Positions 35,015 through 45,800 of a stretch of DNA of 64,000 nucleotides are shown here, one piece after another. Both the position numbers and the translations under genes were made by a program. The stretch is from positions 2,294,001 to 2,358,000 of the forward strand of contig NZ_CP007014.1 of assembly GCF_000452705.1 (NCBI RefSeq), given 5' to 3'. Under the pieces are notes generated by a model. It was not told the DNA's origin. It saw nothing but the letters and a program-made list of their open reading frames with translations, and searched no databases. Source of the DNA: Pseudomonas syringae CC1557 (lineage in GTDB: Bacteria > Pseudomonadota > Gammaproteobacteria > Pseudomonadales > Pseudomonadaceae). Every line of letters begins with the position of its first letter. Position 1 is the stretch's first letter.

Positions 35015-37612
35015 ATGATTAATCCAGATCTGCAACAACTCGTAAAATCTCTCGATATGCCTACCCGCAGAGAGCTTGAAGGCACCGCAGAACGCTGCGT
35101 TTCCAGAGGCAGCAGTAAGATTCTCGTAGAGGATTTGTTACGTGCACTACTTGAGCGCCCAGCGGGAATGCTTGCCCGTGCTCTGCTTGAGGTAAATATT
35201 CTGACTGCTGAATTTGCAGGCGTTCTGTTTCCGCCCGTCGAGCAATGCGCTGACTGTACCCCGGTATTTGCTACCGAACTTGTTCAATGGCTTCAAGATG
35301 CCTTATTGATTTCTACTCTGGATCTTGGGCAAAGCCATATTGATCAGGCTGCACTGATCCTGGCGTTGCTGCGTAATCCATTGCGTTACGCGGACCGCCC
35401 CTATCAGCCATTGCTGGCGAAGATCAATATTGAACGCTTCCGCGACTACGCCCTTGCTGAACAAATGACCGACGTAACGAAACACACTGTCGAACAAGGT
35501 GAATTACTAATTGAGCGCTTCACTCATAACCTGACACAGCAGGCTAGAGATGGGTTGCTCGATCCAGTGTTGTGTCGTGATGACTGCATGCGCCAAATGG
35601 TCGACATACTGGCTCGGCGGCGCAAGAACAACCCGATCGTGATAGGTGAGGCGGGTGTAGGAAAAACCGCGATTGTCGAGGGGCTGGCGCTTAGAATCGT
35701 TCATGGAGAAGTCCCCGAACTTTTGAAAAACGTTGAGCTATTGTCTCTGGATATGGGGTTGCTCCAGGCCGGTGCCAGTGTAAAAGGTGAGTTCGAGCGT
35801 CGCCTGAAAGGCATTATCGACGAGATCAAGGCGTCGCCTACGGCCATCATTCTGTTCATCGATGAGGCCCACACTCTGATTGGGGCTGGAGCTCAGGCTG
35901 GCGGTGCGGACGCGGCCAATCTCTTGAAGCCGGCGCTGGCGCGTGGGGAGTTGCGCACCATTGCAGCGACTACCTGGGCGGAGTACCGACAATACTTTGA
36001 AAAAGATCCGGCACTTGCACGTCGATTCCAGCCGGTTCGTGTGCTGGAGCCCACGCTGGAGCAGGCCATCACCATCCTGCGCGGGCTAGCCCGGATATAT
36101 GAGCGCAGCCATGGTGTCTATTTACGTGATGACGCCGTAGTTGCCGCCGCCCGGCTATCGGCGCGCTATCTATCCGGACGACAACTGCCCGATAAAGCTG
36201 TCGACCTGCTTGATACTGCTTGCGCGCGCGTGCGGATCAGCCTCGTTGCAGTGCCTGAACGTCTGGAGCGGCTGCGAGGTGAGCTGGCTGAGCAACAGAG
36301 ACACTTTGATGCAGTGCAACGTGATGTCGATGCCGGAATGTCGGTCGATGACAATGTTTTACAAACCTTGTCGTCCAGCCTGTTGAGGATAAAGACGGAC
36401 GCCGCCGCGCTGGAATGTACGTGGGCTCACCAACAGACCTTGGCTAACCAGTTGCTTGATCTACGTCAGCAATTGGCCAATCGAAAATTGCAACAGCACT
36501 CTTCGCCGGTCCAGCACAGTCACTCCACGAAAGCACTGAAGTCCGAATTAGCCAGAATTCAACAAACGCTGATCAGTGCTCAGGTAAACGACCGTCTTGT
36601 AAGTTATGAAGTCTGTCCGAGGCTGGTCGCGGAAGTGGTTAATGCCTGGACAGGTATTCCGCTGTCACAGCTTGTACAGGAGCACAGCTCCAGGATTGCC
36701 GGCTTCTCATCCGGATTGCGTGCGCGTATTCGGGGTCAGGAGCAGGCGATGCAGACCATCGAAAGATCGGTGAGGGCTTCGGCAGCGGGTTTGAATGCGC
36801 CGGGTGCCCCGACAGGAGTGTTCCTCCTGGTAGGTCCCAGCGGTGTAGGCAAGACAGAAACAGCTATCGCCTTGGCTGATCTGTTATATGGCGGCGAGCG
36901 CTTTCTGACGACGATCAACATGGCCGAGTTTCAGGAAAAACACACCGTCTCCCGTTTGATCGGTGCGCCTCCCGGTTATGTCGGCTATGGCGAGGGTGGC
37001 ATGTTGACAGATGCTGTTCGACAAAAGCCCTATTCAGTGATTCTCCTTGATGAAGTGGAAAAGGCTGATCCGGATGTATTGAATCTGTTTTATCAAATAT
37101 TCGACAAGGGTGTAGCCAACGACGGAGAGGGCAGGGAAATCAATTTTCGCAACACGCTTATCCTGATGACCTCTAATCTGGGCAGTGATTTGATTCATGC
37201 TAGCTGTATGGACGGACGCCGCCCGAATGCTGAAGAGCTTGAAGCAAAGATAAAGCCGGTACTCTCTGCACATTTCAAACCGGCATTGCTGGCCAGAATG
37301 CGTGTAGTGCCCTATTACCCGGTTGACGGTGCAGTGCTTCAGGAATTGCTTGAACTTAAGCTGAATCGTCTTGCAGAGAGGCTAGAGTCCCGTGGACTGA
37401 CCTTCAGTTATTCGCAGCAGTTGACACGTCTTTTACTCGAACGCTGCACTCAACGCGATAGCGGCGCCAGGCTGATCGATCATCTGCTGGAGTCGAGCGT
37501 GACCCCGCTCATAACGGACCACTTGCTCAGTGCCATGAGCACTGACGCTACCGTTTCCGGCGTTCACGCAACGCTGGACAGCTCAGGCGGTATTGTCTGT
37601 GAGTTCGAATAA
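35015..37612 (+). CDS. clpV: T6SS ATPase ClpV (TssH)
   Basis: An 865-residue Clp/Hsp100 AAA+ ATPase that disassembles contracted sheaths. It has an N-terminal Clp repeat region, a first nucleotide-binding domain with Walker A GEAGVGKT (about residue 211) and ILFIDEAHTLIGAG, then a coiled-coil middle domain. The second Walker A is GPSGVGKTE (about residue 607), with ILLDEVEKADPDVLNLFYQI. It starts nine bases after tssG and ends one base before the ATG of the activator gene. Confidence 0.96.
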   Translation: MINPDLQQLVKSLDMPTRRELEGTAERCVSRGSSKILVEDLLRALLERPAGMLARALLEVNILTAEFAGVLFPPVEQCADCTPVFATELVQWLQDALLISTLDLGQSHIDQAALILALLRNPLRYADRPYQPLLAKINIERFRDYALAEQMTDVTKHTVEQGELLIERFTHNLTQQARDGLLDPVLCRDDCMRQMVDILARRRKNNPIVIGEAGVGKTAIVEGLALRIVHGEVPELLKNVELLSLDMGLLQAGASVKGEFERRLKGIIDEIKASPTAIILFIDEAHTLIGAGAQAGGADAANLLKPALARGELRTIAATTWAEYRQYFEKDPALARRFQPVRVLEPTLEQAITILRGLARIYERSHGVYLRDDAVVAAARLSARYLSGRQLPDKAVDLLDTACARVRISLVAVPERLERLRGELAEQQRHFDAVQRDVDAGMSVDDNVLQTLSSSLLRIKTDAAALECTWAHQQTLANQLLDLRQQLANRKLQQHSSPVQHSHSTKALKSELARIQQTLISAQVNDRLVSYEVCPRLVAEVVNAWTGIPLSQLVQEHSSRIAGFSSGLRARIRGQEQAMQTIERSVRASAAGLNAPGAPTGVFLLVGPSGVGKTETAIALADLLYGGERFLTTINMAEFQEKHTVSRLIGAPPGYVGYGEGGMLTDAVRQKPYSVILLDEVEKADPDVLNLFYQIFDKGVANDGEGREINFRNTLILMTSNLGSDLIHASCMDGRRPNAEELEAKIKPVLSAHFKPALLARMRVVPYYPVDGAVLQELLELKLNRLAERLESRGLTFSYSQQLTRLLLERCTQRDSGARLIDHLLESSVTPLITDHLLSAMSTDATVSGVHATLDSSGGIVCEFE

Positions 37613-37613
37613 G

Positions 37614-39143
37614 ATGATGTCGCCCTTGAGTTCGCTACAGAACCCACTGAGTCACGCGCAGACATTGATTTCGCATCACTCACTCCTCGCACGGTCAACT
37701 GATAGCCAGTCGCTGCTGAATGATTTCGCGAGATCCGCTGCGATGCTCAGCGGCTGCGAAGCGAGTCAGATTTTCCTGCTTGATAATGGCCGCAAAGGCC
37801 TCGGTCTTGCGGCAGAAATCATGGATGGCGTTATTCAGGACAACACAAAAAAAGTTTCTCCGGATGACTACCGTGATCAGCCTTTGCTACAGCTCAGTCT
37901 GCTTCAAAACGAAGTCTTCAGCATTCCGCAAATCGGCAGCAGCCTTTATAAAACCGGTTTTTTGCCTGCGCATGCACAAGAGTGGAAATCGCTGCTCTGC
38001 ATGCCGTTGTTCAGTCCGGAGAAATCGCCTGTAGGGTTGCTGATCTGTGTGAGCGGACATGCCACAGATCTGGGGATTCATGCCGAATCGTTAGGTGCAT
38101 TGGGCGCGTTCGTTATCTCGCAATTGTCTCTGATGGTGCTATCAGAAAAGCCGGCAGATACGTTGCGTCGCTCGCTCAAGCGCGTTTCACAGGCCGCGCA
38201 TTATGGCCTTACCGGAAGCAGTGCGGCGCTGGGCCGTACAGCCCATCTACTGAGCAAGATTCTGGACAGCACCTGTACGGTATTGCTTACCGGCGAGACA
38301 GGGACTGGTAAGGAAGTCGTGTCTCGTGCCATTCATGAGCATGGGCCTCGTCGCGAGAATGCGTTCGTTGTGCAGAACTGCGCTGCATTTCCAGAGGCAC
38401 TTCTGGAAAGCGAGCTGTTTGGTTACCGCAAAGGTGCGTTTACAGGTGCTGATCGTGATCGACGCGGGCTGTTTGATGCTGCCGATGGCGGTACGCTTCT
38501 GCTCGATGAAATTGGTGACATGCCCATGCTATTGCAAGCAAAGCTCCTGCGGGTATTACAGGAAGGAGAGATTCGTCCGCTGGGCTCTAACGACGTGCGC
38601 AAGGTCGATGTGCGAATCATTGCTGCAACCCATCGGGATCTTCCGACCCTGATTGCAGAAGGTCGTTTTCGTGAAGATCTTTACTACCGGCTTGCTCAGT
38701 TTCCCATTGAACTTCCCCCATTACGTCAGCGTGTAGAGGACATCGAGGTATTGGCCAGACATTTTTCTGACCAGGCTTGCCTCGGTGCAAAGCGGACTCC
38801 GGTGCGATGGTCAGAGGCCGCATTGAGCACTCTGTCGGGGTATGCCTTTCCTGGCAACGTCCGCGAGCTGAAAGGGTTTGTCGAACGGGCGGTGCTTCTG
38901 TGTGAAAGCGGAGAGTTGCAGTCGGAGCACTTTCCCATCGCCATCACTGTAATGAACGATCCCGCGTGCCTGACGCTACGTGAACGCATTGAGCAGTTCG
39001 AGCGCGGTGTGCTGCTCGAGTGTTTAGGTGACCACGACGGCAACCGTAGTCGTGCAGCGCGTACGTTGGGAGTTTCGCGGCGCACCTTGCTTTATCGTCT
39101 GGCCCATTTGAAAGTCCCTGCTGACTATGGGCGAAGTAATTAA
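37614..39143 (+). CDS. Sigma54-dependent activator of the T6SS (Sfa-like)
   Basis: 509 residues from the first of two ATG codons (37614, 37617). The N-terminal 180 residues look like a GAF-type sensor ([39 protein letters not shown]). The AAA+ domain has Walker A GETGTGKE (about residue 227), the sigma54-contacting GAFTGA loop (about residue 274) and [10 protein letters not shown] Fis-type helix-turn-helix ([20 protein letters not shown]) closes the protein. Such regulators in T6SS clusters activate sigma54 promoters, notably of hcp. The sigma54-like site at 27687-27702 is the best local target. Confidence 0.95.
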   Translation: MMSPLSSLQNPLSHAQTLISHHSLLARSTDSQSLLNDFARSAAMLSGCEASQIFLLDNGRKGLGLAAEIMDGVIQDNTKKVSPDDYRDQPLLQLSLLQNEVFSIPQIGSSLYKTGFLPAHAQEWKSLLCMPLFSPEKSPVGLLICVSGHATDLGIHAESLGALGAFVISQLSLMVLSEKPADTLRRSLKRVSQAAHYGLTGSSAALGRTAHLLSKILDSTCTVLLTGETGTGKEVVSRAIHEHGPRRENAFVVQNCAAFPEALLESELFGYRKGAFTGADRDRRGLFDAADGGTLLLDEIGDMPMLLQAKLLRVLQEGEIRPLGSNDVRKVDVRIIAATHRDLPTLIAEGRFREDLYYRLAQFPIELPPLRQRVEDIEVLARHFSDQACLGAKRTPVRWSEAALSTLSGYAFPGNVRELKGFVERAVLLCESGELQSEHFPIAITVMNDPACLTLRERIEQFERGVLLECLGDHDGNRSRAARTLGVSRRTLLYRLAHLKVPADYGRSN

Positions 39144-39192
39144 CTGCTGACCCACGCCGCCTTTTTAATTCTTTTGTTGGAGATTTCTCTCA

Positions 39193-39333
39193 ATGAGCTT
39201 TCATTGTTGGCGCACCTTGCTTTTTGCGCTTATGGCGCTGTTTTGCCTGTCTGGATGTAGTGGCCATTTTAAATTTAGCGATGATCAATATCGGGCCTTG
39301 GGCAGTCCAGAGCCGGTCGGTCGCGATCTATAA
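39193..39333 (+). CDS. Small T6SS-linked lipoprotein (46 residues)
   Basis: A short gene easily missed. ATG at 39193 with GGAG about 13 bases upstream. The first 20 residues are a lipoprotein signal (LLFALMALFCLSGCSG; lipobox LSGC), followed by a mature part of only about 26 residues (HFKFSDDQYRALGSPEPVGR). It lies between the activator and the TagH-like gene, a position where small lipoproteins occur in Pseudomonas T6SS clusters. It may attach to the TssJ-L-M membrane complex; this is inference. Confidence 0.75.
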   Translation: MSFHCWRTLLFALMALFCLSGCSGHFKFSDDQYRALGSPEPVGRDL

Positions 39334-39354
39334 CTATTGTTAAAGGATTTGTGC

Positions 39355-40140
39355 ATGGACCAGCCAATCAAAACAACTCATCCGGCAGGTCTTGAACAGG
39401 CGTGCCGGGTAGTGGGTGATCTCTTAATAGGAGACAACCGCGATCATCGGCAGCTTTCAGATTGCGCGGGCGTTGAAAGTGAATATTTTCTCTTACCACA
39501 ACGTGTTGCGTCGCCAGCGCCTTCTGCATCCCCTCAGCCTGAATACGCGGCAGGTGTATTCTGGGAACAGTTTGGTGATGCACTGGGTGTAGAACTTACT
39601 TCAGTCGACCCGGCCACTCGCGAAGCGTGTGCCGTAAAGGTCGCTCGACTGTTCAAGCGTTGTATGGGCGGACTGCAGCAAAGTTTGAATATACGAGACG
39701 ACATTGCAGATGAACTGCATTCGGGCCTCTCTGACATTACCCACCAAAGTGTCGGCGTATTCAAGGTCGCAACTGGCGAGGCACTGATCGACAGCCTACT
39801 GGACGATGCGCCAGGCCATCTCGTCACTGAGAGAGTCATCTCTCGGGTATTCCGTGAGCTTCAGGCCCACGAGGCCGCGATGCTGGCAGGTTGTCGGGCA
39901 ATGGCCCGGGCGACGCTTGAGCATTTCTCGCCGCGGCAACTTGACTGGCAATTTGAGCGTGACCGCGGCAAACCCTGGCTACTTACTGATGGCCGCCGGT
40001 GGCGTGACTATGTGCGACACCACCAGTCTCTGGACAGTAGCGGCCAGTGGAGTGAGCACGTGCTTGTCCAGAACTTTGGACCTGCCTATGAGCAACAGTT
40101 CCTTTTGATTACTGCTTTCCACCAAGACTTTCAGGAATGA
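39355..40140 (+). CDS. TagH C-terminal domain protein lacking the FHA domain
   Basis: 261 residues from the ATG at 39355 (AAAGGA eight bases upstream). The whole protein matches only the C-terminal region of T6SS FHA proteins: LFKRCMGGLQQSLNIRDDIA, VGVFKVATGEALIDSLLDD, and LQAHEAAMLAGCRAMARATL followed by EHFSPRQLDWQFE. No N-terminal FHA fold or phosphothreonine-binding motif is present, and no PpkA kinase or PppA phosphatase gene is in the window. It is therefore either a naturally short TagH or a remnant that lost the phospho-reader. It overlaps tssJ by four bases. Confidence 0.8.
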   Translation: MDQPIKTTHPAGLEQACRVVGDLLIGDNRDHRQLSDCAGVESEYFLLPQRVASPAPSASPQPEYAAGVFWEQFGDALGVELTSVDPATREACAVKVARLFKRCMGGLQQSLNIRDDIADELHSGLSDITHQSVGVFKVATGEALIDSLLDDAPGHLVTERVISRVFRELQAHEAAMLAGCRAMARATLEHFSPRQLDWQFERDRGKPWLLTDGRRWRDYVRHHQSLDSSGQWSEHVLVQNFGPAYEQQFLLITAFHQDFQE

Positions 40141-40637
40141 CACCCATGGTTTTTTATTTAGCCCAGTTGAGTGGGTTACTGCTGTTTCTTGCAATGACCG
40201 GCTGCTCGACACTCTCGCCTTACTCTACGCAAACCCGCCTGGACATTAGTGTGCGTGCAGGCAATCAGCTTAATCCTGATGTGAATGGCAGGCCCTCGCC
40301 GATAGTTCTGACACTGCTTGAACTCAAACGGCCGGTAACGTTCGAGAGTATGGATTTCTTTTCTCTATATCAACGTACCGATCAGGTACTGGGCAAGGAT
40401 CTGGTTGCCAGTGAGGAGTTTGAACTTCGTCCGGGTGACAGTATTGATCTGAAACTGAAGCTGGATGAAGCCAGTCGTTATATCGGCGTGCTGGCAGCTT
40501 ATCGCAACCTACCGGAAACCCGATGGCGTCATGTGATCAAGGTAATACCTGGGCAGCAGCATCGTGCTGTTTTCGTGCTGGGTGAGTCCGGCCTCTACCC
40601 GGCAGACAGCCGGGATAATGCAGGAAATCCGCTATGA
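40137..40637 (+). CDS. tssJ: T6SS outer-membrane lipoprotein TssJ
   Basis: A 166-residue lipoprotein with the signal LLLFLAMTGCS. The first ATG overlaps the preceding stop (ATGA); a second ATG at 40146 is possible. The mature part has the TssJ transthyretin-like pattern (RPSPIVLTLLELKRPVTFES; ASRYIGVLAAYRNLPETRWR). It anchors TssM to the outer membrane. Confidence 0.94.
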   Translation: MTPMVFYLAQLSGLLLFLAMTGCSTLSPYSTQTRLDISVRAGNQLNPDVNGRPSPIVLTLLELKRPVTFESMDFFSLYQRTDQVLGKDLVASEEFELRPGDSIDLKLKLDEASRYIGVLAAYRNLPETRWRHVIKVIPGQQHRAVFVLGESGLYPADSRDNAGNPL

Positions 40638-41965
40638 ATTCACACAAGGTTATCTGGCAGGAAGGCATGCTGCTACGCCCGCAGCACTTTCAACATAACG
40701 ACCGTTATTACGATCATCAATTAAGGATGCGTACGCAGCTGGCAGGGGCGTACAACTGGGGTTTTACAGCGCTGGAAATTGACCCGCAATTTCTCGGTTC
40801 TGGACAGATCGTGCTTGCTCAGGCGTCGGGCATCTTGCCGGATGGCAGTGTCTTCGACATACGTGATCGTGATATGCCGATGGCACTGGATATACCCGCG
40901 AATACTTCAAGCATGTCGGTATACGTGGCGCTGCCGATAGTGGCCGGCAACTGCATTGAGGCGCGCAGTCATGAGCAATCTGACGTGGTGGCGCGTTTCA
41001 CCGCTTATGCAGCCAATATCTCGGATTCGAACGCGGGAGAACACGGTTCCACAGCAGTTTTTTGCGCGCGCCCGGAATTTCGCTTGCTGCTAGATGAGCC
41101 CAGGGGGGAGCACGCCTACGCGATGCTCAAGCTGTGCCATGTCCTGATGTGTAGCCCGGATAAGGCAATCACACTGGATGCGAGTTTTTCGCCCACGTTC
41201 ATCAGCGCTGGTGGTGCTCGCTACCTGATGTCCTGCCTCAAGGAAGTTGTAAGCCTGCTTAGGCACCGAGGGGAGGTTATTGCCGAGCGTATCGGTTCTC
41301 ATGGCCAGGCAAGCGGGGCGCAAGTGGGCGATTTCATGATGCTGCAACTGGTCAATCGCAACACGCTGGTACTTCAACACTACCTCGATAACGGGCATGT
41401 CCATCCCGAAGAGCTGTATCGGATGTTACTGGGGCTGCTGGGCGAGTTGTCGACTTTTGCCGATGACAGCCGGCGACCGCAGCTTGAGGGCAAATACCAG
41501 CACAGCGATCAGGGCGCAACGTTCCAGAGAGTCATGCTCGCCCTTCGACAGATGTTGTCCATGGTGCTGGAGCAGCATGCCCAGGAACTGGAGTTGCAGC
41601 CCAGACAATATGGCGTTCTGGTTTCGCCCCGTGTCGACCGTGAGTTGCTCGGAGCTGCTTCCTTTGTGCTTGCTGCTCGCGCGCATTGCGATGCCGAAGA
41701 GCTACGCCTCCGGCTGCCTTCGCACCTCAAAGTCGGTTCTGTGGAAAGTATCCGCGAGCTGGTCGGGTTGCATCTGCCGGGCATTCGGTTGAGGCCGTTA
41801 CCTGTAGCGCCACGGCAAATTCCGTTTCATGCCGCCAGGACCTATTTCATTCTCGACATTGATGAGCATGAGCAGGCCGAGATCGATAAGTCCGGAGGTT
41901 TCGCCTTCCACGTGTCAGGCGAGTTTACCGGACTTGAACTGCAGTTCTGGGCGATCAGAAATTGA
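40634..41965 (+). CDS. tssK: T6SS baseplate protein TssK
   Basis: A 443-residue protein that joins the baseplate to the membrane complex. VIWQEGMLLRPQHFQHNDRY is the hallmark start of the family; HPEELYRMLLGLLGELSTFA and LRPLPVAPRQIPFHAARTYF are further family segments. It overlaps tssJ by four bases (ATGA). Confidence 0.96.
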   Translation: MNSHKVIWQEGMLLRPQHFQHNDRYYDHQLRMRTQLAGAYNWGFTALEIDPQFLGSGQIVLAQASGILPDGSVFDIRDRDMPMALDIPANTSSMSVYVALPIVAGNCIEARSHEQSDVVARFTAYAANISDSNAGEHGSTAVFCARPEFRLLLDEPRGEHAYAMLKLCHVLMCSPDKAITLDASFSPTFISAGGARYLMSCLKEVVSLLRHRGEVIAERIGSHGQASGAQVGDFMMLQLVNRNTLVLQHYLDNGHVHPEELYRMLLGLLGELSTFADDSRRPQLEGKYQHSDQGATFQRVMLALRQMLSMVLEQHAQELELQPRQYGVLVSPRVDRELLGAASFVLAARAHCDAEELRLRLPSHLKVGSVESIRELVGLHLPGIRLRPLPVAPRQIPFHAARTYFILDIDEHEQAEIDKSGGFAFHVSGEFTGLELQFWAIRN

Positions 41966-41979
41966 ACAGAGTGACTGAT

Positions 41980-42837
41980 ATGCAAGGCAGCCGCCGAGAC
42001 AACTCCATTACGTATGGATGGAATAATTCAAGCCCGGAAAGTGACAGGTTTACCGACGTCAATGATACGAATCTTTTCGAAGGCTTGCAGGAGCGACTGT
42101 TTAATACCGCACCGCAAGTATCTGGAAAAAGGCGCACGGTGCATGTCAATTCGCTTGTCGCTGCCGCGAGTGAGTTGCTTACTCAGGTATCAAGACTGGC
42201 TGCGTTGGACGACATCGGCGAGATCTCGCTTCTGAATGTACAGCTGTCTGACCAGGTGAAGCGGTTCGAGGCTGAAGCCCGGCAATACTCGATAGAGAAT
42301 GATCACGTGTTGGCTGCTCGTTATGTCTTGTGCACGGTGGTGGATGAGGCTGTGTTGAACACGACCTGGGGCAGCAAGAGTGACTGGTCGAAAATCAGTC
42401 TGCTGAGTCGCTTCCACAAGGAAACATTTGGCGGTGAGAAATTCTTTCAACTCCTTGAAAAGCTTTCCGCCAATCCGTTCCGGCATCTGCCAATGCTAGA
42501 GCTGATGTACCTGTGCCTGGCTCTCGGGTTCGAGGGGAAATACCGTTCGAATCGTCATAGTGGCAATGAACTGGATGATATCCGCGACGCCCTTTACCGA
42601 CAGATAAGGCACGTGAGGGGCGATGTGTCGCGAACACTGTCACCCCATTGGCAGAGCGCAGAGTCGTCGAGTGCCGATCAATTGCGCATTGTGCCGGTGT
42701 GGCTGGTTTTGCTGTTCACCATCGTCAGCCTGACCGCCCTGTATTCGGGATTTGCCTGGGTACTCGGTGAGCAACGTGAAGCTGTACTCAAACCCTATCA
42801 GTCGGCAGATCTGGCAGTGCTTGAGCTCCGGTCTTGA
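41980..42837 (+). CDS. tssL: T6SS inner-membrane protein TssL (DotU/IcmH)
   Basis: 285 residues from the ATG at 41980; GTG at 41971 or TTG at 41962 are alternatives overlapping the end of tssK. It has a cytoplasmic hook domain (YVLCTVVDEAVLNTTWGSKS; FFQLLEKLSANPFRHLPMLE; MYLCLALGFEGKYR) and one C-terminal transmembrane helix (VWLVLLFTIVSLTALYSGFA). There is no peptidoglycan-binding OmpA-like extension, so cell-wall anchoring must come from another protein. Confidence 0.95.
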   Translation: MQGSRRDNSITYGWNNSSPESDRFTDVNDTNLFEGLQERLFNTAPQVSGKRRTVHVNSLVAAASELLTQVSRLAALDDIGEISLLNVQLSDQVKRFEAEARQYSIENDHVLAARYVLCTVVDEAVLNTTWGSKSDWSKISLLSRFHKETFGGEKFFQLLEKLSANPFRHLPMLELMYLCLALGFEGKYRSNRHSGNELDDIRDALYRQIRHVRGDVSRTLSPHWQSAESSSADQLRIVPVWLVLLFTIVSLTALYSGFAWVLGEQREAVLKPYQSADLAVLELRS

Positions 42838-42838
42838 A

Positions 42839-45800
42839 ATGAGAAATGCGATGAAAACCCTGTTCAAAAAACTCATCTCAGTGTTGTGCCGCACCTGGGT
42901 CTGGTCGCTGCTGTTGGTATTGGTTTCAACAACCCTGATCTGGCTGGTCGGCCCATTGCTGGCGGTCGATGACGAGCGCTTCTGGGAAAGTCCGATTGCG
43001 CGCCTGCTAACCATCAGTGTGCTGTTTCTGGCGTGGGGGCTCGGGCTCGTTTTTGCTAGCTGGCGCGGCGGCGTGCAAACCAAGCGGGCTGAGGACAGCC
43101 ATACGGGGCAAGAGCGTCTGCGTAAGTCTTTGGCCGTCGAAAAAGAACGTCTTGAACTGTCCAGTCGCTTCAAGGATGCCTTGCGAGTACTCAAGAATTC
43201 CGCTTTGTATGGCGAACTGGGTGCGCGGAACCGGAATGAGTTGCCCTGGTATGTACTGATCGGCCCGAAGGGCAGTGGCAAGACCAGCCTGCTGGATTTT
43301 TCCGGGCTCGACTTTCCGCTCGACAGGCCCGGTCGCAAGCTGACTCGCGACACGCGGAGCACCGGCAGTTGCGAATGGTACTTTACCGAACAGGCGATCC
43401 TGCTGGATACCTCGGGTCGCTATCTCGACCAGCCTGAACCCGAGGTCGACCGCAGTGCATGGATGACGATGCTGGAATTGTTACGAAGTCGTCACCGGAC
43501 ACATCCGCTAAGCGGTGTATTGGTGACGTTGCCGATGGACATTCTGCTTGATGATCTGGACAAGCGTCTGGAGACAATCGCAGGCGATGTGCGAGATCGT
43601 CTGGACGAGGTTTTTCAGCGGTTGCATGTCGATGTCCCGGTTTATCTGGTGCTGACCAAGGCAGACTCGGTCGTTGGTTTCGATGAGTTTTTTGATCAGT
43701 TGTCCAGAGAGGAGGCGGAGCAGGTCCTTGGGGCCACCTTTCAGGGAGGGCAGCGAGGCGACGATGTCGATGTTCTCGGTCGGGAGTTCGAAACCTTGCT
43801 GGAGCGCCTTGGCAGTCAGGTTATTACCCGTATTCATCAGGAACGCGATAGCCAGCGTCGGGGAAAGATGCTCGAGTTTCCCACCCATCTTGGAAAGATC
43901 GGACGTCGACTGAGCATCTTTGTCGAGCTGGCGTTTTCCGGTAATCGCTATCAGCGGGCCAGCCATCTGCGTGGGTTTTACCTGACCCGTGCGCCGCACC
44001 TTGTTCAGGGTGATCAGCAGTCTGACGCCAACGAAGGCAGCAGGCTACCTGTACAGCATGGCGGGCGTGCGAGGTTTATTCATGATTTGTTGCGTCATGT
44101 GATCTTCCCTGAGGCCGACCTGGCCAGGCTCGACAAAGAAACGCGGCGTGCGATCCAGTGGCGTCAGCGAGGAGTGTATTGCGCAGCGCTGCTGGTTCTG
44201 ACTGTTTTCGGAGTGCTGTGGGCGACCGGGTTCAGCGCCAACCATGACCGGTTGGAAAAGCTTCGCATCATGGGTCAGCAACTGGCGCAGCAGCGTTCAT
44301 TGCTGACGCCTCAGGATGACCTGTTGGCCGTGCTTGATACCTTGAATATCAGCTACGCGGCTGCTCAAGTATTTCCCGACAGCAGCGATGTGGCTCTGCA
44401 CGAACGTAGCGGGCTTTATCAGGGGCAACCCGCCAACAATGTGCTTTTACGCGCCTACCATGCTGACCTGCAAACCCGGTTGCTGCCTCGAATGGTCCGC
44501 ATGCTTGAAGCCCGCGTACTGGAAAACCTGCAAAATCGCGAGCAACTGCTGAGCAGCCTGCGCGCTTATCTGATGCTTGTTCAGCGCGAGCACCGGATAC
44601 CTTCTGTGCTGGAGGAGTGGACCGCCGCGGACTGGTCAATTCTCTATGCCGGTCACGCCCAGGCGCAGCGTGAACTGAACCAGCATTTCGGACGCTTGCT
44701 CGCTTTGCCTTTTGCCTCTCCGGTCAACGATCCATTAGTGGAACAGGCACGGCAGGCGTTGCGTAACGAATCCTTTGCTGATGTGGTTTATCGGGTGTTG
44801 CGTGACAAGGCACGCGCACTTCCAGATTACACGCTGGGCCAAAACGCCGGCCCGCAGGGCAGTGTTCTGGCAGGCGCTGATTATCGAATTCCGGGTCTCT
44901 ATACCCGGCAGGGCTATGAGCGGTATTTCGTTACTCACGGTACGGGTGTGGTGACTGACATCATGCGCGACAACTGGGTGCTGGGTGAGGGCACACAGTT
45001 CAGCGCAACTCAATTGCGTGCGCTGATGGTAGAGCTGGAAAAGCTGTATTTTCGTGATTATGCCGATCATTGGGGCGAGGCTATCGGACGGGTCACGTTG
45101 CAACCTTTCGAAAGCCCGGTGCAAGGCGCTGTACACATGTCCGGGCTTACGGCAGCACATTCGCCGTTGGTGCAGTTGCTGATCGAGGTGCGTGACAATA
45201 CGCGCTTTCCGATGCTTGCAGGCAGCCTCGACACGCTGAAAGCAGAAGCCGATAAAACCGTTTCGACATCTGTCGCGCTTACCCCGGTTGCTGCCGTTGG
45301 CGAGCTGTTGCAGCAGTCGGTTGCCAGCAGTCTGCCGGAGACAGCAAAGAGAGCCTTGCAGCGTCGCTTCGACCAACTGCATCGGCTGCTGGATGATGAC
45401 AATGGTCCTGCTGCCGATCTGGTTACAGCACTGAACGCCATCAATGAATTGCAGATGCAAATGGCTGCGCTGGGGCGATCGGGTCAGCCCGATCTGGCTG
45501 CCTACGAGATGGCCAAGGGGCGGATGTCCGGTCAGCAGGATGCGTTGAGCAAACTGCGCAACGCCGCCACGCTACTGCCGCAGCCGGTTGGCGGCTGGTT
45601 CAATGCCTTGGCGGAAGACACCTGGAGCTTTGTGTTGTATCAGTCGCATCAGTACCTCAACCAGCGCTACAAAGCCGAGCTCTACGGGTTTTACGAGCAA
45701 TCGCTCGACAAACGTTATCCGTTCCACGCACACAGCAGCAGCGATGTGGCGCTCAACGATTTTCGCGAGTTCTTCAAAACACAGGGAATTGCCGAGCGTT

